Source of the DNA: Polynucleobacter sp. AM-7D1
GTDB lineage: Bacteria; Pseudomonadota; Gammaproteobacteria; Burkholderiales; Burkholderiaceae
NCBI RefSeq assembly: GCF_018688455.1
Contig: NZ_CP061319.1
Location: 186,001-250,000 of the forward strand
Length of the DNA: 64,000 nucleotides
Reading direction: 5' to 3'
Positions 1-9,412 of this stretch are shown here, in pieces (positions within the stretch are counted from its first letter, which is position 1; every line of letters begins with the position of its first letter). The notes under the pieces were generated by a model. The model saw only the letters and a list, made by a program, of their open reading frames with translations, had not been told where the DNA came from and did not search any database. A program made the translations under genes and the position numbers.

Positions 1-1521
1 CAGCCTGCAGAGCTGTGGCAAGAGACGGGCCGCTGGGAAAAGATGGGACCCGAGTTGCTTCGCATTAAGGATCGTCATGATCGTGACTTTTTAATTCAGC
101 CAACATCCGAAGAGGTGGTGACTGATTTAGCGCGTAATGAAATTAAGAGTTATAAACAGCTGCCGGTGAACTTTTACCAAATTCAGACTAAGTTTCGTGA
201 TGAGCGTCGCCCACGTTTTGGAATCATGCGTGGTCGTGAGTTCAGTATGAAGGATGCTTACTCCTTTGATCGCGATACTGAGGGATTGAAGAAGTCTTAT
301 CAAATTATGTTTGATGCTTACACTCGTATCTTCAAGCGTATGGGCTTGAAGTTTCGCGCAGTAACGGCAGATAACGGTGCTATTGGCGGATCAGGTAGTC
401 AAGAGTTTCATGTGATTGCAGATACTGGTGAAGATGCCATTGTGTATTGCCCAAATTCTGATTACGCTGCCAACCTTGAGGCTGCTGAGTCAGTCTCATT
501 AATTGCGGTACGCAGTGCTGCAACTCAGGAGCTGACTAAAGTTGCGACACCAAATCAAACAAACTGCGCTGAGGTTGCCAAATTTTTAAACCTGCCGCTA
601 GAGCATACTGTGAAGTCATTATTGTTTGCTGCTGATCAAGAAGAGGGCTCAGCCAAATTATTTATGCTGTTAGTGCGCGGTGATCATGAGCTAAATGAAA
701 TCAAGGCGAGCAAGATTCCTGGAATGGCAGAGTCACGTTTTGCCAGTGAAGCTGAAATCATGCAGGCATGTAATGCACCAGCGGGCTATTTAGGGCCAGT
801 TGGAATTGCTGCTGATGTGACTGTAGTTGCAGATCGTACTGTTGCCAATATGGCTGATTTTGTGTGCGGCGCTAATGATTCTGGTCATCACTTAACCGGT
901 GTGAATTGGGGTCGTGATTTACCAGAGCCTTTAGTGATGGATTTGCGTAATGCCGTAATCGGTGATCCGTCCCCTGATGGTAAGGGTGTTGTGGATATCT
1001 GCCGCGGCATTGAAGTGGGCCATGTATTTCAATTGGGCACACGCTACTCTGAAGCAATGGGTTGCACCTATCTTGATCAACAAGGCAAAGCACAGCCTAT
1101 GGTGATGGGTTGTTACGGTATTGGTGTAACTCGTTTATTGGGCGCTGCAATTGAGCAGGGTAATGATGAGCGCGGAATTATTTGGCCGATTTCGATGGCA
1201 CCATTTGAAGTGGTAATTTGTCCAATGGGTTACGATAAATCAGAGGCAGTGAAAGTTGCTGCTGATCAATTACATGATGAGTTGATTGCTGATGGAGTCG
1301 ATGTGGTGTTGGATGACCGAGGTGAAAGACCGGGTGCAATGTTTGCAGACTGGGAATTAATTGGTGTTCCGTTCCGCGTGGTGATCGGTGATCGTGGTCT
1401 TGCAGATGCTCAAGTCGAATTCAAGGGTCGTACCGATGCTGAATCAGAAAATATCCCGCTATCAGAAATTAAAGCAAAAGTGATTGCTGCAATTGAGTCC
1501 GCTAAGAAACTCGTTTCTTAA
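1..1521 (+). CDS. proS: Prolyl-tRNA synthetase, 5' part outside window
   Basis: Class II aminoacyl-tRNA synthetase that charges tRNA-Pro in the cytoplasm. The frame is open from base 1 ([13 protein letters not shown] before the first Met at 43), so the gene starts upstream. 506 residues are visible and roughly 65-75 are missing compared with the usual ~575. Seen in order: motif 2 region ([18 protein letters not shown]), the inserted YbaK-like editing domain (about visible residues 170-310, [13 protein letters not shown] near its end), motif 3 ([15 protein letters not shown]) and the C-terminal anticodon-binding domain. The editing insert marks the bacterial ProS type. It converges on ffh with only 19 bp between stops. 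Confidence 0.97.
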   Translation, partial: QPAELWQETGRWEKMGPELLRIKDRHDRDFLIQPTSEEVVTDLARNEIKSYKQLPVNFYQIQTKFRDERRPRFGIMRGREFSMKDAYSFDRDTEGLKKSYQIMFDAYTRIFKRMGLKFRAVTADNGAIGGSGSQEFHVIADTGEDAIVYCPNSDYAANLEAAESVSLIAVRSAATQELTKVATPNQTNCAEVAKFLNLPLEHTVKSLLFAADQEEGSAKLFMLLVRGDHELNEIKASKIPGMAESRFASEAEIMQACNAPAGYLGPVGIAADVTVVADRTVANMADFVCGANDSGHHLTGVNWGRDLPEPLVMDLRNAVIGDPSPDGKGVVDICRGIEVGHVFQLGTRYSEAMGCTYLDQQGKAQPMVMGCYGIGVTRLLGAAIEQGNDERGIIWPISMAPFEVVICPMGYDKSEAVKVAADQLHDELIADGVDVVLDDRGERPGAMFADWELIGVPFRVVIGDRGLADAQVEFKGRTDAESENIPLSEIKAKVIAAIESAKKLVS

Positions 1522-1540
1522 GCCAAATAGTTTTTAAGTA

Positions 1541-2923
1541 TTATTTTTTAAAGAGTCCGCCAATGCCCTTGGCGGCTCCTTTGGCTGCCATGGATGCCAT
1601 AGTGCGCGCCATCTTGCCGCCCTTGAACTGTTTCATCATGGTTTGCATTTGTTCAAACTGTGCAAGCAGACGATTGACTTCTTGAACCTCAACACCTGCG
1701 CCCGCTGCAATCCGACGTTTGCGCGTGGCTTTCAATAACTCCGGTTTCGCACGCTCTTTGGGTGTCATGCTATCGATGATTCCGCGCATGCGCTTGGTTT
1801 GTTTATCGGCAGCGCTTAAATTGGTTTTGGAGGCAGCTTGTGCCATATGACTTGGTAGTTTATCCATCAAACTTGCCATGCCTCCCATCTGTTGCATCTG
1901 CACCAGTTGATCACGGAAGTCGCCCAGATCAAACCCGCCTTTAGAAATCTTACTCGCTAACTTTTCTGCTTTCGCAACGTCAACGTTTTGTTGGGCTTGT
2001 TCAACCAGTGCAAGAATGTCGCCCATACCCAAGATACGGGTTGCCATGCGGTCAGCATCGAATGCTTCGAGGCCATCCATTTTTTCAGCAACACCAATGA
2101 ACTTGAGTGGCACACCTGTAACTTGACGTACAGAGAGTGCGGCACCACCTCGTGAGTCACCATCGAGTTTGGTGAGGATTACACCAGTGAGTGGGAGTGC
2201 CTCATGGAATGCTTTGGCTGTATTAACAGCATCTTGACCCAACATCGCATCAACAACAAACAAGGTCTCGATCGGATTGAGATTGGCGTGCAAGGTTTTA
2301 ATTTCTTGCATCAGCGCTTCATCAATACCAAGCCGACCAGCTGTATCTACCAAGAGCACATCAAAATAATGGCGGCGAGCCCAATCAAGAGCGGCAGCAG
2401 CAATTTCACTTGGCTTTTGATTAATATTGCTTGGGAAAAATTCAGCGCCAACTTGTTTAGTGACGGTTTCTAGCTGTTCGATAGCTGCAGGGCGATAGAC
2501 GTCACAAGAAACAGTTAACACCTTCTTTTTCTTCTTTTCTTGAAGAAACTTGGCTAACTTACCTACCGAGGTAGTTTTACCGGCACCCTGCAAGCCAGCC
2601 ATCAGAATAACTGCTGGAGGTTGAGTAGCTAGATTCAGTTCACCACTTTGCGCGGTATCTCCACGCATGACTTGGGCTAGCTCACGTTGCACCACCCCAA
2701 CAAGCGCTTGGCCGGGGCTAAGGCTTCCAACCACTTCTTCGCCAAGGGCTTTAAATTTAATTTGCTCAAGCAAAGATTTAACGACTGGAAGTGCAACGTC
2801 CGCCTCCAGCAAGGCCAGCCGGATCTCCCGCAGCATTTCTGCGGTGTTTTCTTCGGTAAGGCGAGCTTGCCCCCGCATTGTTTTCACAACACGAGATAGG
2901 CGATCGGTGAGATTCTCTAGCAT
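1541..2923 (-). CDS. ffh: Signal recognition particle GTPase Ffh
   Basis: Protein component of the signal recognition particle. It binds 4.5S RNA and signal sequences and docks on FtsY at the inner membrane. The 460-residue length is normal. N domain about 1-95; G domain with P-loop GLQGAGKTT at 110-118, then DTAGR and TKLDGD motifs; Met-rich M domain from about 330, where MQQMGGMASLMDKLP and the RKRRIAAGAG RNA-binding segment are visible. It is divergent from the CcsA-like gene, with 20 bp between start codons, so the two must share promoter space. No ffs (4.5S RNA) gene is recognised nearby. Confidence 0.97.
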   Translation of the reverse strand: MLENLTDRLSRVVKTMRGQARLTEENTAEMLREIRLALLEADVALPVVKSLLEQIKFKALGEEVVGSLSPGQALVGVVQRELAQVMRGDTAQSGELNLATQPPAVILMAGLQGAGKTTSVGKLAKFLQEKKKKKVLTVSCDVYRPAAIEQLETVTKQVGAEFFPSNINQKPSEIAAAALDWARRHYFDVLLVDTAGRLGIDEALMQEIKTLHANLNPIETLFVVDAMLGQDAVNTAKAFHEALPLTGVILTKLDGDSRGGAALSVRQVTGVPLKFIGVAEKMDGLEAFDADRMATRILGMGDILALVEQAQQNVDVAKAEKLASKISKGGFDLGDFRDQLVQMQQMGGMASLMDKLPSHMAQAASKTNLSAADKQTKRMRGIIDSMTPKERAKPELLKATRKRRIAAGAGVEVQEVNRLLAQFEQMQTMMKQFKGGKMARTMASMAAKGAAKGIGGLFKK

Positions 2924-2943
2924 TTATCGATTAGACTTTCCAG

Positions 2944-3792
2944 ATGGATATTTTAGGTTACTCAGGCTCGGGATGGCTCCCATCTGCACTTTATTTACTG
3001 CTTTTGGTCTTTTTAAGTTCGCGACCAAAGGGAAAAATTGAATCGCCAGCTTTTACAGGCTTGGTTCAGGCACTCATCTTATTGATTTTGCTGGTACATG
3101 GAATTGTGCTGCACGACTCGGTCTTTACCCCTGAGGGATTTGTTTTTGGTTTTGCCCAGGATTTGTCACTAATCGCTTGGGTTGGCCTTGCTTTTTATTG
3201 GTTCCAGTCTTGGTTTTTGCCGATCTCTAGCTTGCGTTGGCTAGTTTTGTGTTTTGCACTGACCTGCTCGGCATTGCCTGCCCTTTTCTCAGGCACCTTA
3301 ATTTCTCCAAAGGCCGTCTCTGATCCTTGGTTTAAAGGGCATTTTATTGTGGCTACGATCTCAGTTGGATTATTGAGTTTGGCGGCGATGCATGCCATGT
3401 TGATGAGTATTCAGGACCGAGCATTACATCGTCAGTTAGCCATTCTCCCCAATAGTCGTATAGCCCACTGGCTTGAGGATTTGCCGCCCTTGATGACAAT
3501 GGAAAGTCTGTTGTTTAACTTACTGTATGTGGGTGTTGCACTTCTGAGTTTGACAGTATTTTCAGGCCTACTTTTTTCACAAGCATTATTTGGTAAGCCG
3601 CTTGTTTTTGATCACAAGACCATCTTTGCATTGATTTCCTGGCTCTTGTTTTCTGGGCTTCTCATAGCCCGTTGGCGTGTTGGTTTACGTGGGCGTGTGG
3701 CCGTTCGTTGGGTCTTGAGTGCTTATGTCGTCTTGCTACTGGCTTATGTTGGCAGTAGATTTGTTTTGGAAGTAATTCTTCAGAGAGTATGA
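2944..3792 (+). CDS. CcsA/YpjD-family cytochrome c assembly membrane protein
   Basis: Polytopic inner-membrane protein of 282 residues with about eight hydrophobic segments. It resembles the CcsA/HemX/YpjD family linked to heme handling in cytochrome c maturation. Conserved-looking His are at the WFKGHFIVA and FDHKTIFAL segments, the pattern expected for heme-ligating histidines in this family. In betaproteobacteria a gene of this type sits beside ffh and ampD as here. The stop is 4 bp before the TTG start of the next gene, so the two are probably cotranscribed. The exact substrate is not evident; YpjD-like members are poorly characterised. Confidence 0.85.
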   Translation: MDILGYSGSGWLPSALYLLLLVFLSSRPKGKIESPAFTGLVQALILLILLVHGIVLHDSVFTPEGFVFGFAQDLSLIAWVGLAFYWFQSWFLPISSLRWLVLCFALTCSALPALFSGTLISPKAVSDPWFKGHFIVATISVGLLSLAAMHAMLMSIQDRALHRQLAILPNSRIAHWLEDLPPLMTMESLLFNLLYVGVALLSLTVFSGLLFSQALFGKPLVFDHKTIFALISWLLFSGLLIARWRVGLRGRVAVRWVLSAYVVLLLAYVGSRFVLEVILQRV

Positions 3793-3796
3793 CGTT

Positions 3797-4612
3797 TTGA
3801 TTAAGTGGCTTTTACTAATTGCTGGCGCAGGCGCTTTGTACCTTTGGATAAAAGGAAAAAAACAAACAAAGCTCAATAGCGATGAGGCTGCCAAGATAAA
3901 GGCTGAGCGAAACAAAGTTGTTGAGCCAGAAGTGATTGTCCAGTGCCGCCATTGTTCAGTACACCTTCCAAGGCCCGAGGCAATTAGGCAAGAGGATCGC
4001 TATTATTGTTCTCAAGAACATCTTGATTGCTTGGATGATCAGGGTTGGCTGGGTTCTGCCGCTTGGCTAATTTCACCAAATCAGGATATTCGGCCAGAAG
4101 GTGTCGCTCCTGATTTAGTGGTGATTCATCACATCAGTCTTCCGCCCGGCGGTTTTGCAGATCGCAACTCAACGCAATTCATTGTGGATTTTTTCCAAAA
4201 TAGGCTTGATTCATCACTTCACCCTTATTTTGAAGAAATTGCTGATCAAAAGGTATCGAGCCATTTTCTGATTGCACGTAATGGTGAGGTCTATCAGTTT
4301 GTCTCTACTCAGAAGAAAGCCTGGCACGCCGGTGTTTCATCTTTTTTAGGTCGCGAGAAGTGCAATGATTTCTCTATTGGAATTGAGTTGGAGGGTGATG
4401 ATGAACATCCTTTTGAAGATATTCAGTATTCCATCCTGGCTAAATTAAGCGCTCAACTAAGTGCTGCCTACCCTAATCTGCAATTTGCTGGCCATAGCGA
4501 TATTGCCCCCGGCAGAAAAACGGACCCCGGCATTCAATTTAGTTGGCAAAAGTTCCAAGCCAAAACCGGCATTTCAGCTAAAAAAATACCCTTTGGTTTG
4601 GACCCGCGTTAG
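3797..4612 (+). CDS. ampD: PP0621-type zinc-ribbon protein fused to AmpD amidase
   Basis: One 271-residue frame carries two modules. Residues 1-80: an N-terminal hydrophobic anchor (about 4-17) and a treble-clef-like C50-x2-C53...C71-x3-H75 motif typical of the small PP0621 family. Residues ~83-271: a complete N-acetyl-anhydromuramyl-L-alanine amidase (AmpD, peptidoglycan recycling). Its predicted zinc ligands are H111 (VVIHHISLP), H233 and D243, with K241 in GHSDIAPGRKTDPG. AmpD alone is about 187 aa, matching the second module. The start is TTG 4 bp after the upstream stop; no internal RBS or Met lies at the domain border. In related genomes these are, from memory, two neighbouring genes. 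AmpD is normally soluble and cytoplasmic, so a membrane tether would be unusual. Confidence 0.9.
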   Translation: MIKWLLLIAGAGALYLWIKGKKQTKLNSDEAAKIKAERNKVVEPEVIVQCRHCSVHLPRPEAIRQEDRYYCSQEHLDCLDDQGWLGSAAWLISPNQDIRPEGVAPDLVVIHHISLPPGGFADRNSTQFIVDFFQNRLDSSLHPYFEEIADQKVSSHFLIARNGEVYQFVSTQKKAWHAGVSSFLGREKCNDFSIGIELEGDDEHPFEDIQYSILAKLSAQLSAAYPNLQFAGHSDIAPGRKTDPGIQFSWQKFQAKTGISAKKIPFGLDPR

Positions 4613-4650
4613 GGCACCTAAGTAGTATGTGAGCACACGCTCACTTTCTT

Positions 4651-4697
4651 GCCCTTTAGTTAAAAAGGGCTATTAATTTCGCACCAAAATAGCCCTT
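4651..4697 (+). other. Two mutually exclusive hairpins after ampD
   Basis: A perfect 10-bp inverted repeat (AAGGGCTATT at 4665-4674, AATAGCCCTT at 4688-4697, 13-nt loop) overlaps a second possible stem (GCCCTTT at 4651-4657 with AAAGGGC at 4664-4670). Only one can form at a time. Neither is followed by a strong T run, so termination of the ampD transcript is possible but not convincing. Confidence 0.45.
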
Positions 4698-4749
4698 AAA
4701 TTCCTGGAATGCCTAGGAAAAATACTTATAAATATTCGTCAGAAATATC

Positions 4750-4778
4750 TTACCAAATTCCAAATATTTCCCTATACT
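4750..4778 (+). promoter_or_regulatory. Predicted sigma-70 promoter of nrdAB
   Basis: TTACCA (4750-4755, 4/6 to TTGACA), a 17-bp spacer, then TATACT (4773-4778, 5/6 to TATAAT). It lies 110 bp before the nrdA start, and the -10 falls inside the first NrdR-type box. The pairing of promoter and repressor boxes makes the assignment stronger than the hexamers alone would. Confidence 0.6.
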
Positions 4779-4784
4779 TAGTGT
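4769..4784 (+). promoter_or_regulatory. NrdR box 1 (upstream)
   Basis: TCCCTATACTTAGTGT matches the NrdR-box consensus ACACWATATATWGTGT at 12 of 16 positions and overlaps the predicted -10. NrdR is the zinc-finger/ATP-cone repressor of ribonucleotide reductase genes and binds paired boxes. Confidence 0.65.
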
Positions 4785-4799
4785 CAAATGCACTTCGAG

Positions 4800-4815
4800 A
4801 CACTAGATGTAGTGT
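4800..4815 (+). promoter_or_regulatory. NrdR box 2 (downstream)
   Basis: ACACTAGATGTAGTGT is a near-perfect palindrome and matches the NrdR consensus at 14 of 16 positions. Its start is 31 bp after that of box 1, three helical turns, which is the spacing known for NrdR box pairs. It lies just downstream of the expected transcription start of nrdA. Confidence 0.8.
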
Positions 4816-4886
4816 TTGAATTCGGCAATACCCTATTGTTTTTTAACGATTTTTTGTCCAAATAACTATATATAAGTAGGAAAAAT

Positions 4887-7853
4887 ATGACATACGCTAA
4901 CCCCCAGACAGCAGGACAGACTGCCGGCACAAATAATCCAGGGATGCACCCTTCGGAATCCATGAATCAAACCCCGTCTGCTGGCTTTGTAGCTGGGGGA
5001 GTTGGCGGTGGTCAAGCCACTCAATTGTCTGACTACAAAATCATTCGCCGAAATGGCTCAGTAGTGGCATTTGAGCCATCAAAGATTGCGATTGCGGTGA
5101 CTAAAGCTTTTCTGGCGGTTAATGGCGGTCAGGGAGCAGCATCTGCACGTGTTCGTGAACAAGTAGAGCAATTAACTCACTCAGTAGTGCGTGCCTTGTT
5201 GCGTAGCCGTCCGAATGGCGGCACATTCCATATTGAAGATATTCAAGATCAGGTTGAGTTGGCTTTGATGCGCAGTGGTGAACACAATGTTGCGCGTGCG
5301 TATGTTCTCTACCGCGAGAAGCGCAATCAAGAGCGTGCAACACAACAGGGTATCGCACAAGAAACACAGGCAGCTACTCAAGCTGGTGAATCTGGCCTGA
5401 AGGTTACCGACGATGGGGTAGAGAAATGGCTGGATATGGCTGCTTTGCGCACCATTATTGAGGCAGCATGTGAAGGGCTTGGTAACAATATTGATGCAAG
5501 CCCAATCATTACTGAAACTATCAAGAATTTGTACGATGGTGTGCCGATGGCACAGGTGTATGACTCAGCGATTTTGGCGTCACGCACTTTGATTGAAAAA
5601 GATCCTGCATACAGTCAAGTGACCGCACGCATCTTAATGCACGTGATTCGTAAAGAAATTTTAGGTCGCGAAGTACTGCAAGGCGATATGCAGGCTGAGT
5701 ACGCCACCTACTTTGCCAAGTACATCAATGAAGGTATTTCTGCTGAGCTCTTGGATCCACGCATGCGTGAGTTTGATCTACCAAGATTAGCGGCAGCCTT
5801 GAATGCAAGTCGTGACTTGCAGTTCAATTACCTTGGCTTGCAAACTTTGTATGACCGCTATTTCTTGCATATTGAAGACCGTCGTATTGAAATGCCACAG
5901 GCTTTCTTCATGCGCGTTGCAATGGGCTTGTCTTTGAATGAGTTGGATCGCGAGCGTCGTGCAATCGAGTTCTATGAAATTCTCTCTACATTTGATTTCA
6001 TGTCCAGTACGCCAACATTGTTTAACTCAGCGACAACACGTCCTCAGTTATCAAGCTGCTACTTGACAACGGTGGATGATGATTTGGACGGCATCTATGA
6101 AGCATTGAAAGAAAATGCACTCTTGTCTAAGTTTGCTGGCGGTTTAGGTAATGACTGGACAAACGTGCGCGCCTTGGGAAGTCATATCAAAGGCACTAAC
6201 GGTAAGTCACAAGGTGTGGTGCCATTCTTAAAAGTGGTGAACGACACAGCAGTTGCGGTGAACCAAGGTGGTAAGCGTAAGGGTGCAGTTTGTGCTTACC
6301 TAGAGACATGGCACTTAGATATTGAAGAGTTCCTCGAGTTGCGTAAGAACACCGGTGATGACCGTCGCCGTACGCATGATATGAATACGTCTAACTGGAT
6401 TCCAGACTTATTCATGAAGCGTGTAATGGAGGGTGGTGAGTGGACATTGTTCTCGCCTTCAAATACGCCTGACTTGCATGATAAATATGGCAAGGCTTTT
6501 GAAGAGGCCTATGTTGCCTATGAGAAAAAAGCGGATGCTGGTGAATTGAAACCATTCCGCCGCATTCCTGCGCAGCAATTATGGCGCAAGATGTTGGGCA
6601 TGCTGTTTGAAACTGGTCACCCATGGATTACATTTAAAGATCCTTGCAATATTCGTAGCCCACAACAGCATATTGGTGTGGTCCACTCTTCTAATTTGTG
6701 CACTGAGATTACTCTGAACACAAACGAAAGTGAGATTGCTGTGTGTAACTTGGGTTCTGTGAACTTAACAGCCCATATGACTACCGATGCATCTGGCAAG
6801 ATGATTTTGGATCACGAGAAGCTCCAGAAAACAATTCGTACTGCAATGCGTATGTTGGATAACGTCATTGATATCAACTACTACGCTGTTGCTAAAGCCC
6901 GTAACTCCAACTTGAAGCATCGTCCAGTTGGTATGGGCATCATGGGCTTCCAGGATTGCTTGCATATGCAACGCATTCCTTACGCTAGTGATGAAGCGGT
7001 GAAGTTTGCTGATTCCTCTATGGAGGCAGTGTGCTACTACGCCTATCAAGCATCCAATGAGTTGGCTGAAGAGCGTGGCGTGTACAGCACTTACAAAGGA
7101 TCTTTGTGGGATCGCGGCATTCTTCCGCAAGACTCAGTAGCTTTGTTGGCAGCAGAGCGTGGCGGTTACCTTGAGGTGGATAGCTCATCTACGATGAACT
7201 GGGATGGTTTGCGTGCCCGCATCAAGCAGCATGGTATGCGCAACTCCAATTGCGTAGCAATTGCACCAACCGCAACGATTTCCAACATCATTGGCGTTTC
7301 AGCTTGTATAGAGCCTACATTCCAGAACTTGTTTGTGAAATCTAACCTTTCGGGTGAGTTCACAGTAGTAAACGAGTATTTAGTTCGTGATTTGAAGGAT
7401 CGCGGCCTTTGGGATGAAGTGATGATTGCCGATTTGAAGTACTTTGACGGTACTTTGTCTAAGATTGATCGTGTTCCACAAGATTTACGTGACTTGTATG
7501 CCACTGCATTTGAAGTGGAGCCAAGCTGGTTGGTTGAGGCAGCTTCACGTCGTCAGAAGTGGATTGACCAAGCGCAGTCACTCAATATCTACATGGGCGG
7601 TGCATCAGGTAAGAAATTAGATGACACTTACAAACTGGCTTGGTTGCGTGGTCTGAAAACTACGTATTACCTCCGCACAATGGCTGCAACTCACGTTGAG
7701 AAGTCAACTGTTTCAAGCGGTCAGTTAAATGCAGTTTCCAGCGGTGGTGGTGTGAATGGTACAGATGCATCAGCAGCGCAAGAATTGGATGGCCCAGCAT
7801 GCACAATGCGCCCGGGCGATGCTGGATTTGAAGAATGCGAAGCTTGTCAGTAA
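4887..7853 (+). CDS. nrdA: Ribonucleoside-diphosphate reductase alpha subunit
   Basis: Large catalytic subunit of class I ribonucleotide reductase, making dNDPs from NDPs. At 988 residues it is longer than E. coli NrdA (761). After a Gly/Gln-rich leader (~1-45) comes an ATP-cone (from DYKIIRRNGSVVAFEPSKI, about 48-150), then a second cone-like segment (~170-260). Active-site features are visible: LSSCYLTT, SNLCTEI (thiyl Cys and Glu), VCNLGSVN (disulfide partner), the YY pair in KTTYYLRTM, and the C-terminal redox CEAC. The ATP-cone implies dATP feedback inhibition. nrdB follows after 46 bp, and a double NrdR box lies upstream. Confidence 0.97.
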   Translation: MTYANPQTAGQTAGTNNPGMHPSESMNQTPSAGFVAGGVGGGQATQLSDYKIIRRNGSVVAFEPSKIAIAVTKAFLAVNGGQGAASARVREQVEQLTHSVVRALLRSRPNGGTFHIEDIQDQVELALMRSGEHNVARAYVLYREKRNQERATQQGIAQETQAATQAGESGLKVTDDGVEKWLDMAALRTIIEAACEGLGNNIDASPIITETIKNLYDGVPMAQVYDSAILASRTLIEKDPAYSQVTARILMHVIRKEILGREVLQGDMQAEYATYFAKYINEGISAELLDPRMREFDLPRLAAALNASRDLQFNYLGLQTLYDRYFLHIEDRRIEMPQAFFMRVAMGLSLNELDRERRAIEFYEILSTFDFMSSTPTLFNSATTRPQLSSCYLTTVDDDLDGIYEALKENALLSKFAGGLGNDWTNVRALGSHIKGTNGKSQGVVPFLKVVNDTAVAVNQGGKRKGAVCAYLETWHLDIEEFLELRKNTGDDRRRTHDMNTSNWIPDLFMKRVMEGGEWTLFSPSNTPDLHDKYGKAFEEAYVAYEKKADAGELKPFRRIPAQQLWRKMLGMLFETGHPWITFKDPCNIRSPQQHIGVVHSSNLCTEITLNTNESEIAVCNLGSVNLTAHMTTDASGKMILDHEKLQKTIRTAMRMLDNVIDINYYAVAKARNSNLKHRPVGMGIMGFQDCLHMQRIPYASDEAVKFADSSMEAVCYYAYQASNELAEERGVYSTYKGSLWDRGILPQDSVALLAAERGGYLEVDSSSTMNWDGLRARIKQHGMRNSNCVAIAPTATISNIIGVSACIEPTFQNLFVKSNLSGEFTVVNEYLVRDLKDRGLWDEVMIADLKYFDGTLSKIDRVPQDLRDLYATAFEVEPSWLVEAASRRQKWIDQAQSLNIYMGGASGKKLDDTYKLAWLRGLKTTYYLRTMAATHVEKSTVSSGQLNAVSSGGGVNGTDASAAQELDGPACTMRPGDAGFEECEACQ

Positions 7854-7899
7854 GCATTTGATTGCTGATCTATAAAAGAAAAGAATTTAGGAGATTGTT

Positions 7900-9078
7900 A
7901 TGTTGAATTGGGAAGAAGAAGTTGCGCCGGCACTAGCAAGAGCAGGTCTCGCACAGCAACCAGTTGTGGCAGAACCACAGCGCCCACAAGCAGACGAAGT
8001 CGCAATTGCGCCTCAAGTCGCCGCACCTACACAAGCCGCTTCATTAGGCGGTGGCGCAGCTTTGCGTGTTAATGCTGCTGATAAGCGTGTAATTAATGCA
8101 AAGACTGACGTAAATCAGCTGGTTCCGTTTAAATATAAGTGGGCTTGGGAGAAATATCTTGCTGGTTGTGCAAACCATTGGATGCCGCAAGAGATTAATA
8201 TGAATCGCGATATCGCGCTTTGGAAGGATCCCAACGGCTTAACTGAAGATGAGCGTCGCATTATCAAGCGCAACCTTGGTTTCTTCACAACAGCAGATTC
8301 TTTGGCGGCAAATAATATTGTTTTGGGTACTTATCGCCACATCACTGCTCCAGAATGCCGTCAATATCTATTGCGTCAAGCGTTTGAGGAGGCAATTCAT
8401 ACTCATGCCTATCAATATATTGTGGAATCTTTGGGCTTAGATCAGAGCGAAATCTTTAATGCGTACAACGAGATTGAGTCTATTCGCGCTAAAGATGAGT
8501 TCTTAATTCCTTACATTGACGTATTAACTAACCCTAATTTCAAAACTGGAACATTAGAAACTGACCAAACTTTGCTGCGATCACTCATTGTTTTTGCATG
8601 CGTGATGGAAGGTTTGTTCTTTTATGTTGGTTTTACGCAAATACTTGCGATGGGTCGTCAAAACAAAATGACGGGTGCAGCTGAGCAGTATCAATACATC
8701 CTTCGTGACGAGTCTATGCACTGCAATTTTGGTATTGATTTAATTAATCAAATCAAGCTGGAGAACCCGCAGTTATGGACTTCTGCGTTCAAAGATGAGA
8801 TCAAATCTATCTTCGAAAAAGCAGTGGAATTAGAGTACCGTTATGCAGAGGATACGATGCCTCGCGGAGTGCTCGGATTGAACGCGCCGATGTTCAAAGG
8901 TTACCTAAGATACATCTGTAATCGCAGATGTTTGCAAATAGGACTTGACGCAATGTTCCCAAATGAAGAGAATCCATTCCCATGGATGTCAGAAATGATT
9001 GATCTGAAAAAAGAGAGAAACTTTTTTGAGACACGCGTTATTGAGTATCAAACTGGCGGTGCGCTAAGTTGGGAATAG
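7900..9078 (+). CDS. nrdB: Ribonucleoside-diphosphate reductase beta subunit
   Basis: Small, radical-generating subunit partnering NrdA. By alignment to E. coli NrdB the dinuclear metal ligands are D133, E164, H167, E237, E271 and H274. Y171 in EEAIHTHAY is the predicted tyrosyl-radical site, so this is a Tyr-radical enzyme rather than a class Ic type. An Ala/Pro/Gln-rich N-terminal extension of about 60 residues precedes the ferritin-like fold; it has no recognised function. The start has a good AGGAG at 7888-7892. It is expressed with nrdA; a terminator-like hairpin lies at 9224-9257. Confidence 0.97.
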   Translation: MLNWEEEVAPALARAGLAQQPVVAEPQRPQADEVAIAPQVAAPTQAASLGGGAALRVNAADKRVINAKTDVNQLVPFKYKWAWEKYLAGCANHWMPQEINMNRDIALWKDPNGLTEDERRIIKRNLGFFTTADSLAANNIVLGTYRHITAPECRQYLLRQAFEEAIHTHAYQYIVESLGLDQSEIFNAYNEIESIRAKDEFLIPYIDVLTNPNFKTGTLETDQTLLRSLIVFACVMEGLFFYVGFTQILAMGRQNKMTGAAEQYQYILRDESMHCNFGIDLINQIKLENPQLWTSAFKDEIKSIFEKAVELEYRYAEDTMPRGVLGLNAPMFKGYLRYICNRRCLQIGLDAMFPNEENPFPWMSEMIDLKKERNFFETRVIEYQTGGALSWE

Positions 9079-9412
9079 TAGTCAGGTAGAAAGCGCATAG
9101 CCGGCTAAATAGGAGATTAGACGGTTGGATAGTTTTAAAAGTCAGCAAAACCAGACTCAAATCCGAAAATCCTTGTCCAAGGGTGTCTGGTCTACTCTCC
9201 CTATTTTTTCCAGCAAATTTAAGAAGCCGTTGTCCTTTGGGGCCACGGCTTTTTTTCCAGGATTCATTAGCGTGCAGCACTTAGCATCAAGCCGCGCGCC
9301 GATGAATGGCTCGCTCGTCGGCTCCAATCGGTTGCAAAACCAAGCGGAAATGAATTGGTCGGGTCTTCTTAATCGGTAGTTTGTACTAATCCTCACGTGA
9401 AGGAGCATTACT
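9079..9412 (+). other. Intergenic region between nrdB and histone-like gene
   Basis: 334 bp without a convincing gene. An 84-codon frame (9125-9379, TTG start with an AGGAG 8 bp before) exists, but it runs straight through a factor-independent terminator and resembles nothing I know. The first half therefore reads as the nrdAB 3' UTR and terminator. The second half (about 9260-9412) should hold the promoter of the histone-like gene; TACTAAT at 9384-9390 is a possible -10, without a clear -35. Confidence 0.5.
9224..9257 (+). terminator. Factor-independent terminator after nrdAB
   Basis: AAGCCGT (9224-9230) pairs with ACGGCTT (9245-9251), with a 14-nt loop that can add inner pairs, followed by a run of T to 9257. 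It lies 145 bp after the nrdB stop. Confidence 0.75.

Noticed and set aside
2667..3041. 124-codon plus-strand frame overlapping ffh
   Set aside because: Antisense to the conserved ffh N domain; no independent support.
9125..9379. 84-codon frame with TTG start and AGGAG after nrdB
   Set aside because: It passes through the nrdAB terminator hairpin, has no recognisable domain, and its composition looks random; more likely untranslated.
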